A DNA stretch of 64,000 nt from Sporosarcina sp. FSL K6-1508 (GCF_038007465.1 NZ_JBBOXF010000001.1:4537001-4601000); one strand, 5' to 3'. Shown: positions 1-8,832, counted from the first letter of the stretch. The notes: generated by a model not told the origin, from the sequence alone. Numbers and translations are program-made.

Positions 1-2
1 CA

Positions 3-605
3 GCGCGCCAGATTTATAGGAACGATACACAATTCCTAAACGACGAACAACGACTGGACTATTTCGAGTCTAGCGAAGAGCTAATTGACTTCCCGTTTTC
101 AGGCACTTGGCTTACCGCCGAACCGAAGATTTGGACAAAATGGAAGGATAAAGAGGTAAAACTACGTGCGGAAGAAGAAGCTAAAGATCCCGAACTTAAA
201 AAAGCAAGGCAGAAACATACTTTTAAGACTTGGATTCTTACCATTTGGCTTGTTTCCATGCTGATGTTTTTGGCTGTATTTTGTCTGAAAAAGCTTGGAC
301 AGACTATACCCTTTCTGGTAGACAGCATGATTCCCGGCCTGTTCATTTTCACTTTGGGCGCTTTTCTATTCTTCTATTGCCTGCGAAGTTATTTACGCTG
401 GTTTTACATGATCACCTTTTCGCTTATGGTCATTATTTTAGGGTTCTCATGGACCATCCTTTCAGTTAGCGAGACAGGTGTCGATGCACCGACAAACTTA
501 ACTCTCTTTGGGGCATCCGTCCTCTTCCCCTTGTTGGTATGGATACCCTACTTCATCGTTAAAAAATCGACTAAACAAACAGCCAGCAAGCAAGAGACGA
601 TTTAA
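3..605 (+). CDS. Membrane protein, C-terminal part (5' end outside window)
   Basis: The frame is open from the first bases of the window to the stop at 603-605, so this is the C-terminal ~200 residues of a longer protein. The visible part begins with a hydrophilic, charged stretch of about 75 residues (Lys/Glu rich just before the membrane part). Four hydrophobic segments follow at roughly residues 78-97, 103-122, 124-145 and 160-178, and the tail is basic with several Thr/Ser. I do not recognise the family. An integral membrane protein with a cytosolic N-terminal region is all the sequence supports. A hairpin terminator follows directly, so it ends its transcription unit. Confidence 0.6.
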   Translation, partial: ARQIYRNDTQFLNDEQRLDYFESSEELIDFPFSGTWLTAEPKIWTKWKDKEVKLRAEEEAKDPELKKARQKHTFKTWILTIWLVSMLMFLAVFCLKKLGQTIPFLVDSMIPGLFIFTLGAFLFFYCLRSYLRWFYMITFSLMVIILGFSWTILSVSETGVDAPTNLTLFGASVLFPLLVWIPYFIVKKSTKQTASKQETI

Positions 606-618
606 TTGGATACAACAC

Positions 619-653
619 AGCCGATATCCTGCCCATGGATACCGGCTTTTTTT
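619..653 (+). terminator. Rho-independent terminator after the membrane protein
   Basis: Stem AGCCGATATCC pairs with GGATACCGGCT (one G-T pair) around a 7-nt loop and is followed by a run of seven T. It sits 14 bp after the stop of the partial membrane protein gene. Confidence 0.8.
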
Positions 654-942
654 GTTATCATTTTTTCTCCTGTGAACAACTTAAAGGTTTCAGTAAATAG
701 CTCCTATCCCATACCTAAGTATATAAGTGAGCTTACATTGTTCATCATTACTACCTCAAGGTTACATGTAGGACTCTAACATCAATCACTTTTGTTAAAT
801 TCCTGCATGCGCTTAAGAACTTTTAAAATGATTTTGCACCGCTTCATCATCGGCTACTGCTAATGCCAACGGATACCATTGCACAACCATCATTAAACAG
901 TATAGGCAAAAAGCACCTGGGCAAAATACAAAAAAATTCATC
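654..942. other. Intergenic stretch without an intact gene
   Basis: No intact gene is seen. On the minus strand around 805-890 a short frame gives about 25 gene-like residues (start MVVQWYPLALAVADDEAV) ending in a stop, possibly a remnant. There is no convincing start site. Confidence 0.4.
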
Positions 943-1182
943 CTACTGAAGAACAGGATATAACAGTTTTTCCAAGGAACTGAATTCAAGCTTTAATACA
1001 TTCATTTCACCATTCAGTCTCTCGATTTCAAGTACTGAAAGGTGCTGGTCCAAAGCATATTCAGCGATCCTTTTCATTTCATGAAGTTTTACGTCCATCT
1101 CATCCAAGATTTGAATCCGTTCCTTAGTCCATTGCAACTGTTGTTCCAGAGATTTCTTGTGTTCTTGTTGGTCCTGATTCAT
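943..1182 (-). CDS. Small coiled-coil protein of unknown function
   Basis: A 79-residue, strongly charged protein with heptad-like Leu/Ile spacing almost throughout (LEQQL, RIQIL, LSVLEIERL, LEKLL), so probably one long alpha-helical hairpin or dimeric coiled coil. There is no signal peptide, Cys or catalytic motif. The start is supported by a strong GAGGAGGAAG Shine-Dalgarno sequence 6 nt before the ATG. No partner gene is adjacent on the same strand within 600 bp. I do not recognise the family. Confidence 0.6.
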   Translation of the reverse strand: MNQDQQEHKKSLEQQLQWTKERIQILDEMDVKLHEMKRIAEYALDQHLSVLEIERLNGEMNVLKLEFSSLEKLLYPVLQ

Positions 1183-1470
1183 GTTGCTTCCTCCTCGTCA
1201 ACAGCTTCTTAACACATGGCATATAAACCAATCAAACACTACATAAACGATGGTGGCAAGTTTACGACGAGCCATCCAGCGACAATGCAACTGAATAGTT
1301 AAAATTACTTGGAAGTGGTTTCCACCACCACAGTCACTACTATTTTCACGTTTGCATGAGTGGGTGACGCGCTCGAATTCCTCTATAGTTTATATCGGCT
1401 CGGGAAGGAATGTTTCAAACGGCTTTAGTAGTATAAGACTTTGCGTTCTTACCTTTTGGTGGAGTTTATA

Positions 1471-1776
1471 ATGAGCGAGTATGACGAATTTTGTCCGTAT
1501 TTCTGTGGCGAGTTGTTAGGGGATGGCAGCATTACAAAGCAGAAAAGAAGAAAACCGCAATTTCAATTTGTGCATCGAGTAGAAGACCTAGAATGGGCGA
1601 ATCATTGCTATAAACTGTTGAAAAATCATATACCACTGACTCCCCCTACTTATCGCAAACTAACTCATTCTAGGCTTAAATAGGTTCCATTTGGTTTTAT
1701 CAATATGTATCCGGATGAAAGAGCAATTGCTTGGTGCTGTCAGGATGATGGTCATTTAAATACAGTAATTGTATGA
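1471..1776 (+). pseudogene. LAGLIDADG-type homing endonuclease, broken
   Basis: The N-terminal part carries the first LAGLIDADG-like helix, GELLGDGSIT, starting about 8 residues after an ATG with a GGTGGAG ribosome site. A TAG stop at 1681-1683 ends the frame after ~70 residues. The same frame then continues with PFGFI and WCCQDDGH, matching the second LAGLIDADG helix region of this family, before a final stop. The segment expected between the two helices is missing, so the gene has both an internal deletion and a nonsense codon. The family is a known mobile endonuclease; this copy is dead. A 15-bp palindrome (1775-1789) overlaps its very end. Confidence 0.7.
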
Positions 1777-1789
1777 GTACTTGGTACTC
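1775..1789. repeat. Palindrome GAGTACTTGGTACTC (repeat family, copy 1)
   Basis: A near-perfect palindrome. Related copies lie at 7769-7783, 11574-11588 and near 17935-17947. It overlaps the end of the broken endonuclease. Confidence 0.6.
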
Positions 1790-1809
1790 GAACTATTTAT
1801 GTACTCCAT

Positions 1810-2712
1810 TCAACGAGACACGGTGCCCCCACCCCAAATTGAACGCCCCCCTGTGTGCCCTGTTTGGCTGTGCACTTCTTCATCTACAAGTTGAATTCTT
1901 CCAGGTTCTTCATGATGATGCCATTCATAGCCTTCTGGTGTCACCGACGATTTCAGATTCTCAACAGCCTGTTCATCAAACCCCAGGTCAGCCGCAATTG
2001 TAGGATCACCTTGAATAGCTTCATACAATTCCATATTCGCGATTCCAATGTGAACCGTATCCGACATTTGGTATGTATCTTCAGGCAACTTAACGTCAAA
2101 AGCGGAATGAAACTCAGGAAAGACTCCCGTATAAACCCCGTTTGTATCGGTTTCATAAACTTGTCTTTCAAATTCCACACCTGTCACGGCATGTGAAGAA
2201 CCTTCCAAATGCGCGTTACGCGTATCTAATTCTTCCGCATGAGCATGAGCAATATCCGTATCAGTCACAAAATCCAATACACCGATACCAACTATAGCCA
2301 CTACACTCACTTTCCCGACATTTTTCAACCCTTCCACCACTTGCTCACGATCTTGTGCAACCACTCCTTGAACTGTCTGTCCAATACTTTTACCCGTATA
2401 CACCACGCCACCAATCATTCCTTTTGCCGTTTTGGATGACGCCTCTTTCACATCATGCCAACCTTCTTCAGCCTTCGAACCATCCTTTGCGACAACACCA
2501 TAGATTCCAGTTGCTGCCCCATCCGCAAATTGACTTGTATTCGTAATGACGGTCCTCGATGAATGAACAACCGTGTCGCCCACTTCTTTCATGTAAGCCC
2601 CTGCATTCGGAAACGTGGCCCCGACGATTGAACTTGCGATGTTCACGCCACTTTCCACTACACCTCCGCCAATTACATTAACCCCACGTCCGACATTCCG
2701 GAAGAATTCCAT
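1810..2712 (-). CDS. Secreted/polymorphic toxin with C-terminal WHH (HNH-type) nuclease
   Basis: 300 residues. The N-terminal ~160 residues are Gly/Val/Ala rich with amphipathic repeats (NVGRGVN, GGVVESGVN, GVVYTGKSIGQTV), including a hydrophobic stretch near 135-148, and look like a delivery or membrane-passing region. The C-terminal end holds the toxin: the YEWHHHEE motif at about 262-269 followed by IQLV, a His and GHTGG, as in the WHH/colicin-DNase-like branch of the HNH/Endonuclease VII superfamily. The start has an AAGGGG Shine-Dalgarno sequence. Known members are interbacterial or contact toxins that cleave nucleic acid. No immunity gene is obvious downstream. A decayed relative with a different C-terminus lies at 10689-11200. 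Confidence 0.7.
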   Translation of the reverse strand: MEFFRNVGRGVNVIGGGVVESGVNIASSIVGATFPNAGAYMKEVGDTVVHSSRTVITNTSQFADGAATGIYGVVAKDGSKAEEGWHDVKEASSKTAKGMIGGVVYTGKSIGQTVQGVVAQDREQVVEGLKNVGKVSVVAIVGIGVLDFVTDTDIAHAHAEELDTRNAHLEGSSHAVTGVEFERQVYETDTNGVYTGVFPEFHSAFDVKLPEDTYQMSDTVHIGIANMELYEAIQGDPTIAADLGFDEQAVENLKSSVTPEGYEWHHHEEPGRIQLVDEEVHSQTGHTGGRSIWGGGTVSR

Positions 2713-3222
2713 AGTTCCATCCCCTTATTCACAGTTTTTTTTATTTGGAGGTAATTATATCCTTATACCTATGATTTTAACATATCTTTTGGTAGATAAA
2801 TAGAACTAACGGATTGAATTAATTGGATCCATAAAATATAAAAAAATCCGCTCTGTTAGCAATTAAGCCCGAGCAGATTTATTAAAAAGTTATAAGTAAA
2901 GCATGGAGATGCATTACTATCCAAATAAGTACTTCCCAATCTTGTCCAATGGCTATTCATCGAAGGGTTTGCGCTTGCTGAATGTGCTGAGTGAATTGGC
3001 ATTACGGTTGCAGGGGATAAAAAACGGAGGGGGCGGCTGCTCATGAAATAGAGAGGTGAATTAGTGTAAGAAAAGTGGAAGGAGCCGCTCAGCTCCGACA
3101 GGCATAAGACGGACCAACGTCGCGGTGAACCTCCCCAAAAATTATCAAAAAAACTTTTTTCATACCAATGTATCCTTTACCCCGATTTTCTTCTATATAA
3201 AGAATAAAAGGGGATACTTTCA
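2713..3222. other. Intergenic region with a weak hairpin, a small frame and a repeat fragment
   Basis: A weak hairpin (AAATCCGCTC with GAGCAGATTT, one mismatch) lies at 2844-2880. An ATG frame at 2903-3046 encodes 47 residues (ends in GGGGCS) with a weak ribosome site; it may be a gene remnant. At about 3066-3127 there is a piece of the dispersed repeat seen also at 56.7-57.0 kb (shared GACAGGCATAAGACGGACC). Confidence 0.4.
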
Positions 3223-4011
3223 ATGAAAACGTACCTAACAGAACACGCACACTTCACAAACACAAACGACCTTGACGAAGCAACTCTGCAACATGCACAC
3301 GCGCATTGGAATTCGATGAACCAAACCGAGCGGGCTGTTCTCGATATGATTCGCCGCTACTCAGTAAAATACGGCGCTGCCCACCTGAAACACGAAACCA
3401 TCGAAAAGGCCATCAAGAAATCTAACGCAACCGTACGACGCGCCATCCGTAAACTAGAAAAGCTTGAAATCATCGAACGCATTCACTTTATCCGTCCCGT
3501 CATGAGCGGGCTTGGCGCCAATATTTATGTCATTAAGCCTTTTCATGATCAGTCGAAAATGAACAGGCCGGAAGAGGATGAAAACCCTACTGACAGTAAG
3601 CCGCAACCTACTATTTCGCAACCCGAAGCCTTACTTTCTAAAGCTATAACTACTAAAGATCTTAAAAAAACGTCTCCTGCGGAAGTATTGCCTACAACGC
3701 TTTTCAGCAAAATGAAATCTTTACTTTCTTCAACAATCGGAGAAAGTAAATTGGCACGCAACTTCTATGGCGTCTATCGCCACCAGTCCCTGCAAATGCT
3801 GAAATTTAGCATTCATGCGGATAAAGGCGAGCTCTTTGAAGTATTAGCACTCCAGGCACTGCGGATTTCTGTGCAGGCAACCAAACTGAAAAAGATCCGG
3901 AATCTTCCTGGCTATTATTCAGGTGTCTTGCGCGAACTCATCGACGAGGCGTTATTCAGCGAGGCTTTCATGGATTATGATGTGGCCGTTGAGGAATTTT
4001 TCTATCGATGA
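3223..4011 (+). CDS. Helix-turn-helix (phage/plasmid-like) DNA-binding protein
   Basis: 262 residues. Residues ~32-95 form a winged-helix type domain: a predicted helix beginning NQTERAVLDMIRRYS, a second ending HETIEKAIKKSNATVRRAIRKLEK with the recognition helix, then a short wing (IIERIHFIRP). This arrangement is typical of replication-initiation or regulatory proteins of mobile elements. Residues ~110-165 are a Ser/Thr/Pro-rich linker. The C-terminal third is helical and ends in an acidic tail. It begins in a clear gap, preceded by AAAAGGGGATAC. The remnant that follows at 4020-4330 comes from a phage replication protein, so this gene probably belongs to a degraded element. The specific function is unknown. 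Confidence 0.6.
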   Translation: MKTYLTEHAHFTNTNDLDEATLQHAHAHWNSMNQTERAVLDMIRRYSVKYGAAHLKHETIEKAIKKSNATVRRAIRKLEKLEIIERIHFIRPVMSGLGANIYVIKPFHDQSKMNRPEEDENPTDSKPQPTISQPEALLSKAITTKDLKKTSPAEVLPTTLFSKMKSLLSSTIGESKLARNFYGVYRHQSLQMLKFSIHADKGELFEVLALQALRISVQATKLKKIRNLPGYYSGVLRELIDEALFSEAFMDYDVAVEEFFYR

Positions 4012-4019
4012 AATCTAAA

Positions 4020-4335
4020 ACCGTACCTGCGCAAGATACAAGGCGGTGCAAAATGCACCATCGATGACGGCAACATCCGCCCAAGAGGAAGTGCAGATTG
4101 CCCCCTCTACAGAGGGCAAAATGCCCCTAGCAATAACCTAAAAGAATAAGAGTATTAAAAAAGAGATTGTCGAGAACGATCTCGACGTTGTGTCTGTCAT
4201 TGATTATTTAAATGCCTTGGCTTGCAAGAATCTAAAGCGTCTTCGAAGGCGACTGCATGATTGGAGAAGGGGCGTTTCACAGAAAGTAGATTGAATTCCT
4301 TTGCAGATGGAAAGAATAATGCAAGTGAGTGTCGA
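4020..4335 (+). pseudogene. Remnant of a phage DnaD-like replication protein
   Basis: Several short frames together resemble one protein. One part contains repeats of the VQNAPS / QGGAKCTIDDG kind typical of the linker of phage replisome organisers. A downstream part reads VVSVIDYLNALACKN in one frame and KASSKATA, a stop, then RFTES in another, resembling the conserved C-terminal domain found in phage DnaD-like proteins (Phg_2220_C type). Frameshifts and stops make it non-functional. The assignment rests on motif recognition only. Confidence 0.4.
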
Positions 4336-4350
4336 AGGGGCTTAGAAGAT

Positions 4351-4908
4351 ATGAACAGCGAAGAAAAGGTATACGAGACATTGTCTTTAGGCATTTATCA
4401 CCGGTTTAGAGAGGAAGATATACAAGAAAAACGTAAGAGGAAAAAGGCTGGTATCCTTCCTAGTGCGGAGAACCCATTATTGTTTGAGACCTTTGTAGCT
4501 AACGTCATGGAAAACGTGCTGGGTGGAAGAGCGAAGGTCACTCCGTCGCCGGGTGACTTTGGTGTCGACATCGTCCATACCCTTCCAAACCGTGACATTT
4601 ATCTTGCACAGGTTAAATGCTACAAACCAGAAAATAATATAGACTATGATCCTTTAGTTGTATTGCAATCCAATATAGTGACGCGTAAAGCACAAGGAGC
4701 TTTTTTCGTTTCAACCAACAACTATTCACCCCAAGCTGAAAGTTTCGCGGCAGAACAAGGGATTGAATTGATTAACGGCTATGACCTATCACAGTATTGG
4801 TTAGGCGTCAAAATGGGGTGGATAGACACCCATTCAAAAGGACTAATGGATCATCTTCTAAATGGTCGGGACTCGATGAATGAAAGATTTTCCAAGCACT
4901 TTCAGTAA
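4351..4908 (+). CDS. Mrr-like restriction endonuclease fold protein
   Basis: 185 residues from the ATG at 4351 (an upstream TTG frame is part of the neighbouring remnant). It has the Mrr_cat type PD-(D/E)xK nuclease core: E46 in the first helix (LLFETFVANVM), G-x-x-x-D around GDFGVD with D73, and the QVK pair Q87/K89 in YLAQVKCY. A helix with VVLQSN and a strand AQGAFFVSTNNYS follow. This fold is known from methylation-dependent restriction enzymes and other nucleases. The N-terminal 40 residues are charged and may bind DNA. No methyltransferase is adjacent, which fits a type IV-like or element-encoded nuclease, but its substrate is not shown by the sequence. Confidence 0.65.
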   Translation: MNSEEKVYETLSLGIYHRFREEDIQEKRKRKKAGILPSAENPLLFETFVANVMENVLGGRAKVTPSPGDFGVDIVHTLPNRDIYLAQVKCYKPENNIDYDPLVVLQSNIVTRKAQGAFFVSTNNYSPQAESFAAEQGIELINGYDLSQYWLGVKMGWIDTHSKGLMDHLLNGRDSMNERFSKHFQ

Positions 4909-5048
4909 TGATGAGAAGTTCGTGATGTGGGATTGAATGTGTTGGTGCCTCTGAGCCAAAGCAAGTGACTAGTTACACAACCATTGTATTTTTTCAGAAT
5001 TACTCAGGGTAGTGAGACATTTGTTCAATGTTGATTAGCACCAAATAT

Positions 5049-5475
5049 TCACCTCATATACTCTTCCACCAATTCATAGCAACGTTCCTCTGTTAGGGTT
5101 GCCATGGTGCCTATGTAGGCAAGAGGTTCTGCGCTGCCGCCTGCAAATTTGGCGCCTTCTGCATTTGCGGTACGGTCGCGGTAGGCAATCCATGCACGTT
5201 GTTTTTTCCGTAGGGCGTTCATTTCACTCTCTGAGAGTTGAGTTTTTAGGACTCCGTAAATCTCATTGAGTGCATCGTCCCAGCGTTCGTATCTCTCGGA
5301 TTCAGCTTCAATCAATTCTGAGGTGACGCCGTCTTTGGTTAGATACTCGAGATCCGACAAGCTAGCTTCGATTTGGTGAAGTTTTTGAAAATATTTATCT
5401 CTTTTACCAGAGGGTGTCTGTCTTTTCTTTTCAGCGGCGACTTGTTGCTTCTTCTTTGCATCACTCAAATACCAC
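5049..5475 (-). pseudogene. LprI-like (DUF1311) protein, 5' end cut off by IS21 element
   Basis: The remaining ~139 residues contain the conserved lysozyme-inhibitor LprI N-terminal-type domain: YERWDDALNEIY, then LRKKQRAWIAYRD and a C-terminal CYELVEEYM. Family members normally start with a signal or lipoprotein peptide. Here the frame runs without any good start straight into the terminal repeat of the IS21 element at 5476, so the export signal has been lost. The nearest in-frame start is a TTG at 5468 without a ribosome site. The protein is probably not made, or stays in the cytosol. Confidence 0.6.
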
Positions 5476-5580
5476 TGTAGGCCAGTCTATAAATGCTACG
5501 ATATTTATGTACAAATGCGCTAACTTAAAAATGTACACTTTTGCCTCATTTTCTAGCATACTAATCATGAGGTGATTGGT

Positions 5581-6867
5581 ATGTACATAACGCTAGATGT
5601 TCAAACGGATTTTGAAATCAATAGTCTTTCAGACTTAACAAAATTCAAACAGTTAATGGAGAATCTAAAAATGAAAATTAACAAAAGCCAATTGGCAAGG
5701 GAAATGGGTATAGATCGGCGGACGGTTGATAAATACCTAAGTGGATTTACACCAAAAGAAACAAAAGAGAAAATAGCGATTTTAGATGAATACTACGAAA
5801 TAATTGCAGCACTTTTATCTGAGGACTCGAAGCAAGTCTTTTATTACCGACGCGTACTTTGGCAATACCTAACGGACAATCATGGGTTAAAATGTGCTCA
5901 ATCTACTTTTCGTCGTTATATTTCAAAAAAGCCAGAGTTCGCTGCCTATTTCACAGAGCAGGTGCGCGTGCCTTCACCTAAAGGGACGACAAGATTTGAA
6001 ACACCGCCTGGCCAACAAGCACAATTCGATTGGAAAGAAAGTATTCCATTCGAAACAAGTGATGGAGAAAAAATAGAGGTAAATGTAGGAGCGCTTGTGT
6101 TAGGGTATTCACGTTTCCGCGTATTCACTCTTACATTACGAAAAACACAAGATGTTTTATTCTCCTTTTTGACGGAGGCATTTGAAAAAATAGGAGGTGT
6201 TCCGAAGGAAATCGTAACTGATAATCCAAAAACGATTATGGATGTGCCACGAAGAGAAGATAATCCAGGGAAAGTAAATAGCCGGTTCGCTGCTTTTGCG
6301 AAGGACTTTGATTTCAAGGTTAGGCCGTGTATTGCAGGTCGTCCCCGTACGAAAGGGAAAGTAGAAACTCAAATGAAATTTATAGATGAAATTCATGCCT
6401 ATCAAGGTCAGCTGACCTTGAACGAACTCTATCAATTCATTGAAAAGTTGATGAATCGAGTCAATCAATCCTTTCATCAAGGTTCAGGGAAAATCCCAGC
6501 ATTTGCGTTAGAAAAAGAAAAGAGTTCCCTTCTTCCGCTACCAGCAGAAAAAATAAGGAACTCTTACCGTATCAAGCATCAGCTTGTACAGGTGAATACA
6601 TCAAGTATGATCTCCTACAAAGCCAACCAGTATTCAGTGCCCACTAAGTACATCGGCCAAAAGGTAGGGATACAAGTACTAGATGATCAATTATGGATTT
6701 ATTATAACATGGAGTGCATTGCGCGCCACCCTATATCGAATCGGAAATTAAATATTCGTCCTTCAGATTATAAAGAAACGCTGCAAATATCAGCTCCCCA
6801 TTATCCAGACATTGAGGCTTTAGCTAAAAACAATCTAAAAGCCATTGGAGAGGTGTATGACGCATGA
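5581..6867 (+). CDS. istA: IS21-family transposase IstA
   Basis: 428 residues. An N-terminal HTH (SQLAREMGIDRRTVDKYL, ~35-52) recognises the element ends. The RNase H-fold rve core carries the DDE triad at about D150 (QFDWKE), D214 (VTDNPKT) and E262 (TKGKVET), and a C-terminal beta domain follows. ATG 5581 is preferred because GAGGTGAT lies 5 nt upstream; a GTG 9 bp earlier overlaps that site. Length is slightly short but within the usual IS21 range. It overlaps istB by 4 bp (ATGA), the normal translational coupling for this family. All catalytic residues are present, so it may be active. Confidence 0.9.
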   Translation: MYITLDVQTDFEINSLSDLTKFKQLMENLKMKINKSQLAREMGIDRRTVDKYLSGFTPKETKEKIAILDEYYEIIAALLSEDSKQVFYYRRVLWQYLTDNHGLKCAQSTFRRYISKKPEFAAYFTEQVRVPSPKGTTRFETPPGQQAQFDWKESIPFETSDGEKIEVNVGALVLGYSRFRVFTLTLRKTQDVLFSFLTEAFEKIGGVPKEIVTDNPKTIMDVPRREDNPGKVNSRFAAFAKDFDFKVRPCIAGRPRTKGKVETQMKFIDEIHAYQGQLTLNELYQFIEKLMNRVNQSFHQGSGKIPAFALEKEKSSLLPLPAEKIRNSYRIKHQLVQVNTSSMISYKANQYSVPTKYIGQKVGIQVLDDQLWIYYNMECIARHPISNRKLNIRPSDYKETLQISAPHYPDIEALAKNNLKAIGEVYDA

Positions 6868-7622
6868 TGCAGCAAACAAATTATCAACAGCTTCTGAAGA
6901 ACTTGGAGTATTTGAAACTGAAACAAATGGTAACGTATTTAGACGAAGTCATCGACTTCGGTATCCACAATCAGCTGTCATTTATCGATACATTAATTAA
7001 ACTGACAAACTATGAAATCGATTTACGTGAAAAAAACATGGTTCACGCGATGGTAAAAGTGGGTGCATTTCCAAATTTAAAAGAGGTAAAGGATTTTGAT
7101 TTTGAATTCCAACCCTCGCTAAATCCACAGCAAATTCAAGATTTTCTTACGCTACGTTTTATTGAAGGGAACGAAAACATCGTATTTCTGGGACCTAGTG
7201 GAGTCGGAAAAACATTTTTGGCTTCAGCGATTGGCATCGCAGCCGCTAAAAAACGTACTAGCACTTACTTTATTAAATGTCATGACTTGATTCAGAACCT
7301 GAAGCGGGCCCGCTTAGAAAACCGTTTAGAAAGCCGCTTGAAACACTACACAAAGTATAAGTTACTCATAATCGATGAGATAGGCTATTTACCGATTGAT
7401 GCGGAGGATGCAAAACTATTCTTCCAGCTGATAGATATGCGTTATGAAAAACGTAGCACAATCTTTACTACTAATGTTAACTTCAAATCCTGGGACGAGG
7501 TATTTCAGGAAACCAAGTTAGCAAATGCGATATTAGATCGTATTTTACATCACGCAACGGTGGTTACCATCGTTGGAAATTCTTATCGTTTGAAAGATCA
7601 TCTAGCTCCAGAAGGTGAGTGA
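6864..7622 (+). CDS. istB: IS21-family helper ATPase IstB
   Basis: 252 residues, the DnaA/DnaC-like AAA+ ATPase that assists IstA in target capture. Walker A GPSGVGKT is at 110-117, Walker B LLIIDEIGY at 167-175, followed by sensor region TTNVNFKSW and an arginine in LDRILHHA. The N-terminal 70 residues form the IstB-specific helical domain. The gene starts inside the last codons of istA. The right terminal repeat of the element follows within 20 bp of its stop. Confidence 0.92.
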   Translation: MMQQTNYQQLLKNLEYLKLKQMVTYLDEVIDFGIHNQLSFIDTLIKLTNYEIDLREKNMVHAMVKVGAFPNLKEVKDFDFEFQPSLNPQQIQDFLTLRFIEGNENIVFLGPSGVGKTFLASAIGIAAAKKRTSTYFIKCHDLIQNLKRARLENRLESRLKHYTKYKLLIIDEIGYLPIDAEDAKLFFQLIDMRYEKRSTIFTTNVNFKSWDEVFQETKLANAILDRILHHATVVTIVGNSYRLKDHLAPEGE

Positions 7623-7687
7623 TTTTGTACATCATTAAGTGAGCGTTTTTGTACATAGATTGGTTGACATTTGTAGGCCAGTCTACA

Positions 7688-7757
7688 GATATCTGTCTAG
7701 ATTATGTTTAAATCGGTCTAATTCCATTATTAAATCTGCAAATTTCTCCATTTTGAA
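7688..7757 (-). pseudogene. 5' stub of an unknown gene cut by the IS21 element
   Basis: Reading away from the insertion sequence on the minus strand, an ATG near 7753 opens about 21 codons (beginning MEKFADLIMELDRFKHNLDR) that run into the IS end and stop there. It looks like a truncated N-terminus and does not resemble the export signal expected for the LprI-like gene on the other side, so it belongs to another gene. Confidence 0.3.
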
Positions 7758-7768
7758 GGAAATTGTTT

Positions 7769-7783
7769 GAGTACCTGGTACCC
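7769..7783. repeat. Palindrome GAGTACCTGGTACCC (repeat family, copy 2)
   Basis: Same 15-bp palindrome family as 1775-1789. It lies immediately beyond the stop of the second DGQHR gene. Confidence 0.6.
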
Positions 7784-8832
7784 TAATTTAACTCACCTCC
7801 TTTAAGCCGCAGCCAAGCGACCAACGACCCAATACTTTTCTTATTATTCGCTAAGTAATAATATTTTTCTCTTCCTCTTTCAGAACCTTCGAATTCCCTC
7901 CAAATAGGATTTTTCCGTTCCCAAGTAACCGCTCTCAATTTGCGCATCCGCTCAATAATTCCTTGCCTCTTTTCTTCAAAAGACATCTTTTCCATTCCCT
8001 CGACTGCATAAGTGGCAATCGCAGTTAGCAAAGGGAAGCTCGCTAACATTGACACTTCATAATTACCAATCGAATGAACAGGATACAATTTAAATAATTC
8101 CTCAAACCATGTATTGATCAATTCAATATTCTCTTCGCTTTGCAGTTGAACTTCCGTCTCGAGTGCCAGATTACTAGCAATTGTCTTCCCTGTTACGAAC
8201 AATGCCACAAGTTGCCGTAATTGTGAAAGCGATAGTAATTTTTTATTTTTCGGACGCATGACTGAATGCTTTTCCTGCTCCACGCCAGCTTGCCTTAACA
8301 ATGGGTTGCTTTGTAAAATTCGATTCGTCGCTTGGTTGATATCATTGCGTGAGTCGTAGGCAATCCGTTTAGATAGGGATACTTTTTTGCCTTTCGTATT
8401 CAAATCGACATACATTTGATCCGCTTCGCTCGTAGTAAGGCCCTCGAAAACTTGAACTGCCACCTCAATCTCGTCAAACGTATAATGTAACTTGAACCCT
8501 TTTTTCCGTTCTTCTTCATCCTCACTGTTCATCGTTTTTAGTATGACGGATTTCAATTGTGACAAAGCCTTCATTCTTTGCGTGCCATCAATAACGGTCA
8601 ATTGGGTCGGTTTTCCATCATCTAAACTACCTCCTTCCAGTCGTGCAACTATCGGCGGCAAATAGATTTGCTCTGTCAGTACATTGTCGACTATATACTT
8701 TCGAATCATCCTCACTTGAACCTTATTGGTTTTCCCCAAAGTTAACTGATTATCTTCCAACATGTTAAGCAACTCTTGTAAGGTGTAAATTACGATTGTC
8801 TGTCGCTTTTCAAATACATCACTGATAATCAT
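7783..8832 (-). CDS. DGQHR-family (DndB-like) protein, variant motif IDGTQR
   Basis: 349 residues. The hallmark of the DGQHR domain appears as IDGTQRMKAL at 81-90, with Thr instead of Gln and Gln instead of His relative to the canonical IDGQHR. A second conserved region, MYVDLNTKGKKVS at about 137-149, corresponds to the DxN block of DndB/DGQHR proteins. The C-terminal 170 residues are helical. It starts with ATG preceded by GGGGGAAATTGA and overlaps the upstream DGQHR gene by 14 bp, so the two are translationally coupled. DndB proteins repress or modulate DNA phosphorothioation; here no dndA, C, D or E is present, so the role is unknown. Confidence 0.65.
   Translation of the reverse strand: MIISDVFEKRQTIVIYTLQELLNMLEDNQLTLGKTNKVQVRMIRKYIVDNVLTEQIYLPPIVARLEGGSLDDGKPTQLTVIDGTQRMKALSQLKSVILKTMNSEDEEERKKGFKLHYTFDEIEVAVQVFEGLTTSEADQMYVDLNTKGKKVSLSKRIAYDSRNDINQATNRILQSNPLLRQAGVEQEKHSVMRPKNKKLLSLSQLRQLVALFVTGKTIASNLALETEVQLQSEENIELINTWFEELFKLYPVHSIGNYEVSMLASFPLLTAIATYAVEGMEKMSFEEKRQGIIERMRKLRAVTWERKNPIWREFEGSERGREKYYYLANNKKSIGSLVAWLRLKGGELN

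Larger units (their letters stand above)
5476..7687 (+). mobile_element. IS21-family insertion sequence
   Basis: 2212 bp carrying istA and istB. The terminal inverted repeats begin TGTAGGCCAGTCTATAAATG (left) and TGTAGACTGGCCTACAAATG (right, read inward) and continue for about 60 bp with shared blocks ATGTACAA, CGCT-ACTTAA and ATGTACA, the multiple TGTACA boxes expected for IS21 transposase binding. The flanks (AATACCAC and GATATCTG) do not match, so no target duplication is visible. Confidence 0.85.

Noticed and set aside
2903..3046. A 47-residue gene ending in GGGGCS
   Set aside because: Weak start and no recognised family; listed only as a possible remnant in the intergenic entry.
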